From Nannocystis pusilla (GTDB taxonomy: Bacteria > Myxococcota_A > Polyangia > Nannocystales > Nannocystaceae): a DNA stretch of 64,000 nucleotides. The notes below the pieces were generated by a model. It was not told the DNA's origin. It did not search any database and worked only from the letters and a program-made list of their open reading frames with translations. This document shows positions 32,480 through 41,613 of this stretch, in pieces. The position numbers were made by a program, and so were the translations under genes. Location: assembly GCF_020073745.1 (NCBI RefSeq), contig NZ_JAIRAU010000043.1, positions 124,001 through 188,000 on the forward strand, in the 5' to 3' direction. Numbering within the stretch: position 1 is the stretch's first letter; each line of letters starts with the position of its first letter.

Positions 32480-33456
32480 TCGGGGGGTGAACAAGAGTAA
32501 CCACGCCGCGAGCGAGGCGGCAATGTCTCGGGGACGGTTCGACACGATCGTGACAGCGAGCGCGACGACCGACGATCCCCAAACGAGTTCGCGTAGTTTC
32601 ACAGCCGCCGGGCACAGGTGTGTGGATCGCCGCGCGCGAACGAGCGCGAACGGCCGGCGGGCCGCCTCTTCGTCGTCGATCGCGACGCGACGTCGCGCGC
32701 CCACGCACATGGTCTTCGGGACATGTGTGATAAATCGGGCGGAGCGGACGCCGGGCCCGTCGCGCGGCCCTGCAGCGGATGGACCGACGCGCCGGCGGGG
32801 CGCGCGTCGACGCACATGGCCTTCGGGACATGTGTGAGAAGGCCGGGCTGAACAGACGAGCGGGCCGGCTGCTGCGCGCGCTGGCGCACCCGTACTTCGG
32901 GACATGTGCGCAAGGCCCGACGGCACGGCCTCGCCCGCTCGCCCGGAAGGCGAGCTCGACCATGCGCGGGCGAGTGCTCACGAGCTCCTCGGAGGCGCAC
33001 TCGCGGCGGCGACGGCCCGCGCCGCTCTCGCGTCCCACGGCAGGATGGACATGTCCCTATGGACAGAGTGTGGACCCGCGAGTCGTCGGCCTAATCCGAG
33101 GTTATGTCGAGAAGGACATGACTCAATGGTCAGGCGGATGTGGCGGGCCGTGGAAGCCACGCGTGCTGGTTGCAGCCGAGTTAATGAGTGGCCGCGCGGG
33201 GGCCTCGAGAGCGAGGAGGCCGGCTCGCGCGTTCACAGGGGAGCCCTCCGACCGCCACACGCGCGCTCATCGATGTGGAGCTCGGCGATGCGCGTTGATG
33301 GTCGTAAGAACATGTTCTCAGGGTCATGTCATCGAGCGGCACCGCTCGTCCCCGCGATGCGCCTGCGGAGGCGCGCATCCGTCCGTTTGTGGGTGTCGTG
33401 GGCCGGGGCTGCACGCTGGTTTGCTTGCGGCGCGCTGTTGCGGTAGGCGTCTGCTC
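32480..33456. other. Gene-poor stretch of ~980 bases with many palindromes
   Basis: No convincing gene. Palindrome copies lie at 32705-32726 and 32813-32834 (CACATGG..TTCGGGACATGTG, nearly identical), 32893-32909, 33051-33066 (ATGTCC CTAT GGACAG), 33104-33119 and 33309-33330. AT content is locally higher and the codon-position bias disappears. Part of 32480-32600 may be coding if the kinase starts upstream. It may be decayed genes separated by repeats, or a regulatory region for the two divergent neighbours. Confidence 0.6.
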
Positions 33457-34581
33457 GTGCGTACCTACCGTCTCCCTTCATACCCCTACGGCAGCGCGCC
33501 TGGCCTGCCGCTTCGTCTCCTCGTGTTCGCCGTGATCGCCGCCTGTGGCGACACTCCGCCCGCCGGCGACACCGACTCGACCAGCGGCCAGGCGACGGAG
33601 ACCACCACCGAGACCGCGACGGCGTCGACCAGCGGGGGCGTGACGCCGACGACCACCGCGGCGACGACGGGCCTCGACACGAGCAGCACGACGGACTCTG
33701 CTACGAGCACGACCTCGACGAGCACGACGGAGCCCGTCACGAGCACGACCTCGACGAGCACGACGGAGCCCGGCACGAGCACGACCTCGACGAGCACGAC
33801 GGAGCCCGGCGCGAGCACGACCTCGACGAGCACGACGGAGCCCGGCACGAGCACGACGGACAGCGAGACCGGCGTCGACCCCTGCGGACCGGACGGCGAG
33901 GGGCCGCTCCTGAATTGCTACGAGGGCTGCCCGGCGGAGCTGTTCGCGGTCATGCCCTACGTCGAGGAATTCGCCGAGCAAGCCGGCTACGACGCCCATT
34001 GGACCGGGAACTGGGACGCGCCCGTGCTCGCCGACGGCGCGCTGACCTTCGGCCCGCACCCGCTGACGCTCGATTGGTGGGACAACTACAGCCCGACCAC
34101 CTCCAAGGAGAAGTACGGCGACACCCTGCAGTGCGCGCGCGTCCGCATCACGCCGCCCGCGACGGCGATCGAGGACGACGACCTGTTCGAGATCACGGTC
34201 CGCCTGCCCGAGGGCGCGATGTATGAGACGTCCGGCATGACGCTGACGCTCGACACCGCGAACGAGCAGGTGCTGCTCCGCAGTCGCATCGGCCAGGTCG
34301 AGTGGGTCGACTACACGGACGCTCCGCTCGCCTTCGACCGCGACGTCGAGAACACCATCGACGCGCTCGTCTATGGCCAGGGCGACAAGTACGTGGTCGA
34401 GGTCCGCAACGCCGCGTACCCGGACGACGTCGTCGTCGTGACGGCCGAGGCGACGCTCGGCGCGACCGGAGAGACGACCTTGCTCGGGTGGCGCGACAGC
34501 AAGACCGTGTACGTCGACCGCCTGGTGATCGGCGAGCCGTCCGCCGCGGTGTACGACCGCCTCGTCGCCGAGCTGCCGTGA
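33457..34581 (+). CDS. Lipoprotein with Thr/Ser repeat linker and lectin-like C-terminal domain
   Basis: About 374 residues from the GTG at 33457. The signal peptide ends LLVFAVIAAC, so the Cys is lipidated. Residues ~40-145 are a Thr/Ser/Pro linker containing four copies of TSTTSTSTTEPG. The folded domain (~155-374) starts with a Cys pair (CGPDG, NCYEGC) and looks beta-sandwich-like (ALTFGPHPLTLDWWDNYSP, LFEITVRLPEGA, VVVVTAEATLGATGETTLL), similar to concanavalin-type lectin/LamG proteins. It is probably surface-exposed on a long mucin-like stalk, a design common in this bacterial group. Ligand unknown. Confidence 0.75.
   Translation: MRTYRLPSYPYGSAPGLPLRLLVFAVIAACGDTPPAGDTDSTSGQATETTTETATASTSGGVTPTTTAATTGLDTSSTTDSATSTTSTSTTEPVTSTTSTSTTEPGTSTTSTSTTEPGASTTSTSTTEPGTSTTDSETGVDPCGPDGEGPLLNCYEGCPAELFAVMPYVEEFAEQAGYDAHWTGNWDAPVLADGALTFGPHPLTLDWWDNYSPTTSKEKYGDTLQCARVRITPPATAIEDDDLFEITVRLPEGAMYETSGMTLTLDTANEQVLLRSRIGQVEWVDYTDAPLAFDRDVENTIDALVYGQGDKYVVEVRNAAYPDDVVVVTAEATLGATGETTLLGWRDSKTVYVDRLVIGEPSAAVYDRLVAELP
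33703..33846 (+). repeat. 36-bp tandem repeat, four copies, coding
   Basis: Four in-frame copies of a 36-base unit (ACGAGCACGACCTCGACG + AGCACGACGGAGCCCGGC) encode TSTTSTSTTEPG, with a partial fifth. Copies differ at only a few bases, so recent expansion is likely, and the copy number probably varies between strains. Confidence 0.85.
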
Positions 34582-34590
34582 ACGTCCGGG

Positions 34591-34769
34591 CTCGTCCGGC
34601 GACGAGCGGGGCCGGCGACGATCTGCGCCGGGCGGGCGAGGGGGCGGCGCGGTGGGACGCAGCGAGGGCTCCGTCACGCGAGCGGGACTCGTCCGGCGAC
34701 AAGCGGGGCCGGCGACGATCTGCGCCGGGCGGGCGAGGGGGCGGCGCGGTGGGACGCAGCGGGGGGCTC
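34591..34769 (+). repeat. 97-bp direct duplication downstream of the lipoprotein gene
   Basis: Two ~82-base copies, 34591-34672 and 34688-34769, differ by one or two substitutions and one insertion. They start 10 bases after the lipoprotein stop codon. The rest of the 353-base gap to the DUF1501 gene shows no gene. The near-identity suggests a young duplication; the purpose is unclear. Confidence 0.8.
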
Positions 34770-34934
34770 CACGCCTGACGCGCAGACGGCGGGCCAAACT
34801 CCGGACACGCGTCATCTTCCATCGCCGTCGAGCATCTGGCGTGGAAGGACGCGCGTCGCGACGGGACCCGCCGCGCCGCCCCCTCGTCCGCCCTCTCGAG
34901 AATTGACGGGCCCCGCGTCTTCGGACCCGCGAGA

Positions 34935-36254
34935 TTAGCCGGACAGCAGCTTGGGCATGTCCTCGCCGGCCAGCGGGAAGCGAGCCGTGACCTCGGCGGT
35001 GTCGATGCCCGCGAGCTTGCGCAGCGCGAGGTGGATGCTCTCGGGCGTGAGCTTCTTGCCCTTGCCGACCGTCAGGCTCGACGGGTCGATGAGCGCGCCG
35101 TACTGCTCGGCGTCGGTGGCCCCGACCACGCGGTTCCCCTTGATGCCCTTGCCCATCATCATCACGCTGGTGACCGGCCAGTGGTCCTTGCCGGCGTACT
35201 CGTTGTCGCCGTTGTAGCCGGGCCCGCGGGCGAAGTCGGAGCCGATGATCACCGTCAGCTTGTCGGCGATGCCGGCGGCCTCGGCCTCCTGCATGAAGAA
35301 GTCGACGCCGGCGAGCAGCTTGGCCAGCTGGCGCACCTGGTCGCGGTCGTGGCTGCCGTGGGTGTCGAAGCCGCCGATGTTGAGGTTGGCGGCGACCGCC
35401 ATCTTCGCCTTGAAGGCGGCGACGGCGAACTGACTCTGCTGCATGAAGCCCTGCAGGTCGCCGAGCTGGTAGCCGGGCAGCGTCGCCGGCTCCGCGGGCA
35501 GCGTGAGGCCCTTCAGCAGCTTCTCGCCGCCGCGCGCCAGGAACAGCTCGTTCATCGCCGCCTTGGTGCGCGGCAGGCGGGCGGCGGCCATCTGCGCCTC
35601 GAGCCGCTCGGTCTGGGCCTTGCGGATCCGCTCCACTGTCTTGTCGGCGTGGAACTTGTCGGTGTCGGGGTTGTTCGGGTCGGTGAGGTTCGGGCTGCCG
35701 ATCTTCTTGACCGCGTCGACGCTGCTGATCCGCGTCAGCGGGATGAGGCCCTCGGTCGCGTCGAAGCCGCCCGCGCTGACGTAGGCGAACGTGCTCTCGG
35801 GCGCCCGCGCGGCGGCCGCCAGCGCGCCGAACGACGGGAAGCCCTCGGGCAGGCGGCCGCTCCAGGTCGCGCGCGAGCCGGCGTCGTGGTTGTTGGTCGC
35901 CATGTCGACGCCGTTGAGCACGAGCAGCTGGCTGGCGTACTTGGTGAAGAAGTCGGTGTTCGACATCAAGTACGCGACCTCGGCCTCCTCGAGGCCGAGC
36001 GCGACCGGATCGAGCGCGAGCGGGGCGTAGGGGATGTTGCCCTGCGTGGCCGCGGCGGAGTACAGCCGGTTGAGCGGGCCCTGCTCCTTCGGGTCACACA
36101 GGTACACCGGGTCCCAGCCGCCGGAGGCGTTGATGAGCACGAAGTACGGGCCGTCGTACGGCTCGGCGTCGGCGAGGGCGCGGCGCACCCCCAGCGGCGC
36201 GGCGACGGCGAGCCCGGTCATGGCGGCGATCTTCAAGAAGTTGCGGCGATCCAT
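34935..36254 (-). CDS. DUF1501 family protein with Tat signal
   Basis: A 439-residue protein. The start MDRRNFLKIAAMTGLAVAAP is a clear twin-arginine signal, so it is exported folded. The body has the DUF1501 (sulfatase/phosphatase-like fold) features: INASGGWDPVYLC near the start, NNHDAGSRATWSGR, GGFDTHGSHDRDQVRQ and TVIIGSDFARGPGYNGDNEYAGKDHWP. AAGGAG lies 8-14 bases before the ATG. Its gene follows the cytochrome-motif lipoprotein gene by 25 bases; the two families are regularly adjacent in myxobacteria and planctomycetes. Their joint function is not established. Confidence 0.9.
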   Translation of the reverse strand: MDRRNFLKIAAMTGLAVAAPLGVRRALADAEPYDGPYFVLINASGGWDPVYLCDPKEQGPLNRLYSAAATQGNIPYAPLALDPVALGLEEAEVAYLMSNTDFFTKYASQLLVLNGVDMATNNHDAGSRATWSGRLPEGFPSFGALAAAARAPESTFAYVSAGGFDATEGLIPLTRISSVDAVKKIGSPNLTDPNNPDTDKFHADKTVERIRKAQTERLEAQMAAARLPRTKAAMNELFLARGGEKLLKGLTLPAEPATLPGYQLGDLQGFMQQSQFAVAAFKAKMAVAANLNIGGFDTHGSHDRDQVRQLAKLLAGVDFFMQEAEAAGIADKLTVIIGSDFARGPGYNGDNEYAGKDHWPVTSVMMMGKGIKGNRVVGATDAEQYGALIDPSSLTVGKGKKLTPESIHLALRKLAGIDTAEVTARFPLAGEDMPKLLSG

Positions 36255-36279
36255 GGTGGTAGCTCCTTCGTCGTCGGCG

Positions 36280-38586
36280 TCACTCGTAGAGGAACTTGTA
36301 GTCCGACAGCATGTACGTCATCACCGCCATCCACGCGCGGATCGTGTAGTTCTTGTCGGTCTCGATCTTCTCGGCGTCGGGCAGGTCGACGTTGGTGTTG
36401 GGGTTGACGCGGGCCTGGCACCACCAGCTGAGCCACTCGTTCTCGGCCCCGCTGGCGACGTTGGCCGCGCCCTCGCGCCATGTCTCGAGGAACAGGTTGT
36501 ACGTGCGCTCGACCTCGGGGTCGTCGGCCGCCAGCTCCTCGCCCAGCATGCGCTGGTGCAGGTGGACGATGTTGTCCTTGATCGCGGCGATGTTGTCGGG
36601 CACCTCGGCGCCGTTATCGCTCAGCGGGACGTGGTCGAGCGTGACCTTCGGGAACAGCTTGCGCTTGTCGGCCGCGCGCGAGAAGTCGTAGGCCGTGACC
36701 GCGCAGGCGACCTCGTTGGCCATGCGCCCGGCGACCGCGCCCATGATGCCGTTCATGTGCGGCAGCCGCTGGGTGATGCTGTCGGAGTCGATGCCGCCGT
36801 AGAGGATCCGGTAGTCGGTGGTCAGCCAGTCGCTCAGGTCCCAGCCGCGGATCCACCGGATCCCGGTGGTGGCCTCGATCTTGTTCGCCAGCAGCTCGGG
36901 GGTCGACAGGCGGCCGTGACCGACGGCGCCGAGCTCCTCGCTCTCGGCCTCGGACAGCTCGGTCTTGTCGATCGTGAGGCCGCGGAAGTACGGGCTCATG
37001 ACCACGCTGACGATCAGCGTCTTGAGGTTGTAGTCGTCGGCCACGAATTCGTCGCCGATCTGGCGGAACAGCGCGTCCTGGGCCTCCCACGCGCGCAGCT
37101 TGGCGCTGTACAGCGGGTCCTCCGGCTCGGACGGGAACAGCAGCGGCTCGGTCCCGGTCAGCGCGCGGAAGACGGTGTGCACGCTGGCGATCACGAAGCG
37201 CGGGTCCTTGACCAGCCGCGCGGCCAACCACTCGAGCGACTTGGGGAATTCCGACTTCGGGATGTCCTCGCCGTCGAAGCCGGGCGCGAACATCTCGGGG
37301 AACCACTCGCGCGTGGTCAGGACCTCCATGTCGTAGTCGTCGTAGTTCTGGAACGCGCCGGCCACCGGGTCGATGAGCTGGTGGCAGAAGTTGCACTGCT
37401 TGTCGTCGCGCGTCGGGTTGGTGTACGCCTCCGACAGCGACGGGTCGATCGGCCGCTCGCCGATCCGCAGCACGTCGGTGGCGAGGAACAGCTTGTAGGT
37501 CATCCGCGCGCGGTGGCGGTTGCGGTTGGTCGGCGTGGTCGGGAAGCGGTTGAGGAACATCGGCGAGCTGAGCACGCCGGCGTGCGGCAGCGTCTTCTTG
37601 CCGCCGCGCATCGTGAACAGCTTGGCCTCCTTGAACTCGCGCGGGTCGGCGGCGTCGGCGAAGTCGAGCTGGACGTTGTAGAGCTGGGCCGAGAACGGGT
37701 TCAACACCGTGTAGTCGGCGGTGAGGATCTCGGTGAAGGGCCGGTCGTTGCGGACGATGTAGTTGATGAGGTCGAGCGGCTCGCGCGCGGCGGCGCGGTT
37801 GACCTGGTACCTCAGGTCGTCCTGACCCTCGAGCCCGTCCCACCACGCGCCCGCCTGCGGGAAGTCCTCCGAGCTGAGGATGTTGACCGCGAAGCCGGTG
37901 TAGACGAGGTAGCGGTCGGTCAGCAGGACGTCGTTGAAGATGTCGCCGAGGCGGTCGTAAAAGCCGTCCTCCTCGAGCACGCCGCGGACGACGTCGGCCA
38001 GCGCGTCGTCGCCGGCGGCCGCGTCCTTGAGCTCCTGGGCGCTCGGCAGGCGGCCGGCGAGGTGCAGCGTGGCCTTGCGCAGGGTCTCCTCGGGGCTCAT
38101 CAGCTCGACGGCGTCGAGGTCGGCGCCGTCGTTGTCGGGGCACTCGCGCGGGGCCTTGAGCTGGGCGAGCAGGGTCTCGAGGATCCGGTACTCCTCGCTG
38201 CCGGCCTTGATCACCTCGCCGCCGCCGTGCTTGGTCCTGGCCGTGGGCTTGGCCAGCAGCGCCGAGAGATCGTCGTAGCTGACCGAGGCGTTCTCGCTGA
38301 CGGAGGCGAGGTTGGCGTCGAGGAAGCCGGGGTAGGAGGCCGGCAACAGGCGAAACTCGGCCCCCTGCTCCTCGGCGATGCCGGCCGGCCCGTGACAGGT
38401 GATGCAGGTCTTGCCGAGCACCTTGGGCCACACCTCGTTGGCGAAGTACTCGCGCGTCGAGACGCAGCTGTCGCCGTCACCACCGTCGCCGCCGTCCTTG
38501 CAAGCGCCGAGCGCGGCCGCGGCGATGCCGGCGACGCCGAGAGCCAGAAGCGTTGGCGCGGAGCGCCGTTTGCCAGTCGAGGTCAT
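36280..38586 (-). CDS. Large c-type-haem-motif lipoprotein, DUF1588-like
   Basis: A 768-residue protein. The signal ends AAAALGAC (lipid Cys ~29), followed by an Asp/Gly linker. A CITCHGP motif (~58) can bind haem c, and a second CNFCHQLIDP (~395) lies in a segment like DUF1588 (TYKLFLATDVL..NPTRDDKQCNFCH..DPVAGAFQNYD). The C-terminal third (HGRLSTPELLANKIEATTGIRW) resembles DUF1585-like ends. GGAGG lies ahead of the ATG. It should sit on the outside of a membrane, possibly passing electrons. It is expressed together with the Tat-exported DUF1501 protein 25 bases downstream. Confidence 0.85.
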   Translation of the reverse strand: MTSTGKRRSAPTLLALGVAGIAAAALGACKDGGDGGDGDSCVSTREYFANEVWPKVLGKTCITCHGPAGIAEEQGAEFRLLPASYPGFLDANLASVSENASVSYDDLSALLAKPTARTKHGGGEVIKAGSEEYRILETLLAQLKAPRECPDNDGADLDAVELMSPEETLRKATLHLAGRLPSAQELKDAAAGDDALADVVRGVLEEDGFYDRLGDIFNDVLLTDRYLVYTGFAVNILSSEDFPQAGAWWDGLEGQDDLRYQVNRAAAREPLDLINYIVRNDRPFTEILTADYTVLNPFSAQLYNVQLDFADAADPREFKEAKLFTMRGGKKTLPHAGVLSSPMFLNRFPTTPTNRNRHRARMTYKLFLATDVLRIGERPIDPSLSEAYTNPTRDDKQCNFCHQLIDPVAGAFQNYDDYDMEVLTTREWFPEMFAPGFDGEDIPKSEFPKSLEWLAARLVKDPRFVIASVHTVFRALTGTEPLLFPSEPEDPLYSAKLRAWEAQDALFRQIGDEFVADDYNLKTLIVSVVMSPYFRGLTIDKTELSEAESEELGAVGHGRLSTPELLANKIEATTGIRWIRGWDLSDWLTTDYRILYGGIDSDSITQRLPHMNGIMGAVAGRMANEVACAVTAYDFSRAADKRKLFPKVTLDHVPLSDNGAEVPDNIAAIKDNIVHLHQRMLGEELAADDPEVERTYNLFLETWREGAANVASGAENEWLSWWCQARVNPNTNVDLPDAEKIETDKNYTIRAWMAVMTYMLSDYKFLYE

Positions 38587-38844
38587 GCGAAGCCTCCCCC
38601 ACGCTGGGGCACGGTCGCAAGGTATCGCGGCGCCGGCGATCGCGGCAAGCGTGGCAAACGGGGGCGAACGGCCTCGCGGCGCGCGGGCCGGTACCCAGGG
38701 AGGTCGAGGGGTCGCAGTTCCGCGCGCACAGAGCGGCTGGTCGTGCGGACATGTGCGGACGGGAGCTCACCGAGGTCGCGCGCATGGTCGACCGACGATG
38801 AATTGAGTCAGCGCGGCGCGGGAGCTCGCGCTCGTGCTCGACGA

Positions 38845-41301
38845 TCACATCTTGAGCCGCACGGTCTCGTCCATCGACATCGGGCTCTTGTGCGGCTTCC
38901 ACGAGCCGCTCTCGCGGATGCCGGCGTAGCTGACGGGGACCGTGATGGTGAAGCTCGAGCCGACGCCCGGCGTCGACACGACGCTGATGTCGCCGCCCAT
39001 GAGGCGAGAGAAGCGGCGGGTGATGGCGAGCCCGAGGCCGGTGCCGGTGGTCTTGCGCGCGGCGGGCTGGGCGACCTGCGTGAAGGGCTCGAAGAGGGTG
39101 GCGAGCGCGGCCTCGGGGATGCCTCGGCCGGTGTCGCGGACGGTGAAGGCGAGGCAGATGAGGCCCGCGGCGCTGCGCTGCTTGAGCGCGAGCACGATCT
39201 CGCCGTCCTCGGTGAACTTGGCGGCGTTGCCGAGCAGGTTGAGCAGCGCCTGCCGCAGCTTGTGGCGGTCGTTGTACATCGGCGCGGGATCGTGGGCGAT
39301 GTCCACCACCAGCTTGTTGCGGCCGGCGACGACCAGCGGACGGATCGCGTCGGCGACCTCGCGCGCGAGCCGGGCGGCGTCGAACTCCTCGAGCACCATG
39401 TCCATCTTGCCGGCCTCGATCTTCGACAGGTCGAGGATCTCGTTGATGATCGTCAGCAGGTGCTGCGCCGACTGGACGATGTTGTCGGCGTCGCGCGCGA
39501 GCCCGTCGCTGCCGTGCTCACGGGCCTGCTCGTGCAGCATCTCGCCGTAGCCGATGATCGCCGTCAGCGGGGTGCGCAGCTCGTGGCTCATGTGGGCGAG
39601 GAAGGTGCTCTTGGCGCGATTGGCGGCCTGGGCCTGATCGATCGCGGCGCTCAGCTCGCGGTTCAAGACCTGCAGCCGGCGCTCCTGTTCGCTGCGCTCG
39701 GCGACCTCGGCCTGCAGCCGGCGGGTCTGCTGCTCCTGCGTGCGCAGGAGGGCGCCGACCTGCTCGGCCATGAGGTCGAAGCGGCGCGCGAGCCCGGCGA
39801 TCTCGTCGCTGGCGAACCGCGCCGGCCCGCAAGAGTCGTCGCCGGTGAAGCGAGCCATGGCGGCGGCGAGGCGGGCGATCGGGGCCGCGAGCCGGCGACT
39901 GAACACGAACGCGCCGAGGCTGGCGAGCGCGGCGACGAGGAGGGTGACCCCCTGGATCCGGCGCGTGCGCTCGGCGGCGATTGCGGCGAGGTCGACGGGG
40001 TCGCGCACGAGCGCGAGGGTCCACTCGACGCCGGCGATCCGCGCGACGCTGGCGAGGCGACCGTCGGCGAGCGCGAGCGCGGCGGTGTCGTGCGCGGCGG
40101 AGCGTGGCAGCTGCGGGAGGCGGAGGTCGGTCGCCGGCGCGGGCGGCAGGGCGGCGTAGCCGGGCACGCTCGCGGCGAGGTCGTCGGCGCCGAACAGCGG
40201 GCGGTCCTCGCGATCGCGGAGCAACACCAGCGCGCCGGTCTCGCTGGCCGCGGCGGCGCTCCACTCGTGCACGAGGCCGGGTCGCAGCGCGAGCGCCAGG
40301 GTGCACGGGCTGTCGTGCTCGCTGCGCACCGGCGTCGAGAGGATGAGGACGTCGCGACCCTCGCCGTCGAGCGCGAGCGCGACGGGGGTCACCGGCGCGG
40401 CGGCGACCGGGAACTCGCCGACGGCGACCACGCGCTGGCCGACGCCACCCCACAACCCGGCGGCGCGGACCTGCGAGTCAGGGCGCTCGCTCCAGCGCCG
40501 CAGCTGGCTCGCGAGCGCGGCGCGGGCGGCCGCGTCGCCGGAGCAGGCGCCGCGGGCCGCGTCGCCGTCGCCGAGGGCTCGCAGCGGCGCCTGTCGAACG
40601 GCGAGGAAGCCGCTCCACGCGCTCGCCGAGCGGGCTGCCCGATCGGACATGTCCGCAAGTGCGATCTCGCGGTCGAGCGCGGCCAGGCGGTAGCGCGCGT
40701 CGACGCGGGCGGCGAGCAGCGGCGCGAGGGCGACCAGCAGGGTGACGAGGGTGAGCTTGATCTTCAGCGAGTAGCGCGGGAAGTCGCGCAGGGCCAGCAC
40801 GCCGGCGGCGATCAGCGCGACGACGCAGGCGACGTCGCGCAGCGGACCGCCGGGCGACTCGGCGGCGCGGGTCGGCAGCGGCACCAGATCGAGCGCGCCG
40901 AGAGCCAGCGCGCCGAACACGGCGACGACGGCCCAGCGGTCGAGGCGCGCGGGCGCGAGGACCCGCGGGGCGGTGGCGAGGATCAGGAAGGCGGCGGCGC
41001 AGCCGAGGATCAGCAGCGGCTGATCGAAGAGGACGCCGTTGCCGGCGAGGACGGCGAACACGGCGATGTAGCCGAGCTCGAGCGCGCGGCCGGGCTCGCC
41101 GAGGCGGGCGCGACGATGGGTGACGACGCAGGTCGCCAGCAACATCGACGCGAGCCCGAGACCGACCAGGTCCTGCCAGGCGTGACGCGTCGGCAGCTGC
41201 ACGAGCTTCACCAGCGTCAGCACGCCGCTGACCGCCACGACCGACGCGAGCACACCTCGCACGAGTCGAACCCGGCCCTCGTGTTCTGGATCGGTCTCCA
41301 T
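38845..41301 (-). CDS. Membrane sensor histidine kinase
   Basis: An 818-residue kinase. Six or so hydrophobic helices fill residues ~15-185 (a MASE-like module). An extracytoplasmic sensor region lies between about 200 and 430, closed by a helix (GVTLLVAALASLGAFVFS). A HAMP-like segment (RRLAAPIARLAAAMARF) and a coiled coil follow. The HisKA box AHMSHELRTPLTA is at ~570. The HATPase has NLLGNAAKFT, DTGRGIPEAAL and GTGLGLAIT. There is no receiver domain and no regulator gene next to it. The sensor region contains a CGGACATGTCCG palindrome (40644-40655) in frame. Confidence 0.92.
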   Translation of the reverse strand: METDPEHEGRVRLVRGVLASVVAVSGVLTLVKLVQLPTRHAWQDLVGLGLASMLLATCVVTHRRARLGEPGRALELGYIAVFAVLAGNGVLFDQPLLILGCAAAFLILATAPRVLAPARLDRWAVVAVFGALALGALDLVPLPTRAAESPGGPLRDVACVVALIAAGVLALRDFPRYSLKIKLTLVTLLVALAPLLAARVDARYRLAALDREIALADMSDRAARSASAWSGFLAVRQAPLRALGDGDAARGACSGDAAARAALASQLRRWSERPDSQVRAAGLWGGVGQRVVAVGEFPVAAAPVTPVALALDGEGRDVLILSTPVRSEHDSPCTLALALRPGLVHEWSAAAASETGALVLLRDREDRPLFGADDLAASVPGYAALPPAPATDLRLPQLPRSAAHDTAALALADGRLASVARIAGVEWTLALVRDPVDLAAIAAERTRRIQGVTLLVAALASLGAFVFSRRLAAPIARLAAAMARFTGDDSCGPARFASDEIAGLARRFDLMAEQVGALLRTQEQQTRRLQAEVAERSEQERRLQVLNRELSAAIDQAQAANRAKSTFLAHMSHELRTPLTAIIGYGEMLHEQAREHGSDGLARDADNIVQSAQHLLTIINEILDLSKIEAGKMDMVLEEFDAARLAREVADAIRPLVVAGRNKLVVDIAHDPAPMYNDRHKLRQALLNLLGNAAKFTEDGEIVLALKQRSAAGLICLAFTVRDTGRGIPEAALATLFEPFTQVAQPAARKTTGTGLGLAITRRFSRLMGGDISVVSTPGVGSSFTITVPVSYAGIRESGSWKPHKSPMSMDETVRLKM

Positions 41302-41437
41302 CCCCGCGCGCGTAGTCTACAGGCTACACGGGACGCGCGCAGGCGGGTCTGCCGCGCCGCAAACTCTCGCCGGCGCCGCGCGGGGCCGCCCGGGACCCCG
41401 CACCGGAGGACGAGGATCGGGTCCCCGCATGCAGGTG

Positions 41438-41611
41438 GATGTCCGAAGGGACAGGTGGTGAGGATGCGCGGGCCGATCTGGGTACAGGGAGGCGCGGGCG
41501 TGGAGATGTCCGAAGGGACAAGTCGAGCGGGCGCAGCGACCGGTCTGCGCACGGATGTCTGAGAGGCCAGGTCGAGCCCCGGCGGACGGGGATGTCCGGA
41601 GGGGCAGGTCG
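41438..41611. repeat. Array of four palindrome copies
   Basis: GATGTCCGAAGGGACAGGTGG (41438), GATGTCCGAAGGGACAAGTCG (41505), GATGTCTGAGAGGCCAGGTCG (41554) and GATGTCCGGAGGGGCAGGTCG (41591). They have one orientation, 67, 49 and 37 bases apart, and fill the gap between the sensor kinase start and the end of the spermidine-synthase-like gene. The rest of this 312-base gap has no gene. Spacing is too irregular for a CRISPR. Confidence 0.85.
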
Positions 41612-41613
41612 TC

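Noticed and set aside
33130..33456. Possible extra gene before the Thr/Ser-linker lipoprotein
   Set aside because: The open frames here lack codon bias, have no domain and are interrupted by palindrome copies.
36034..41562. Long plus-strand open frame of ~1840 codons
   Set aside because: It mirrors the DUF1501, cytochrome-like and sensor kinase genes and has no recognisable domain.
41438..41611. Possible CRISPR array
   Set aside because: Only four degenerate 21-bp units with spacing falling from 67 to 37 bases and no cas gene; the unit belongs to the dispersed palindrome family.
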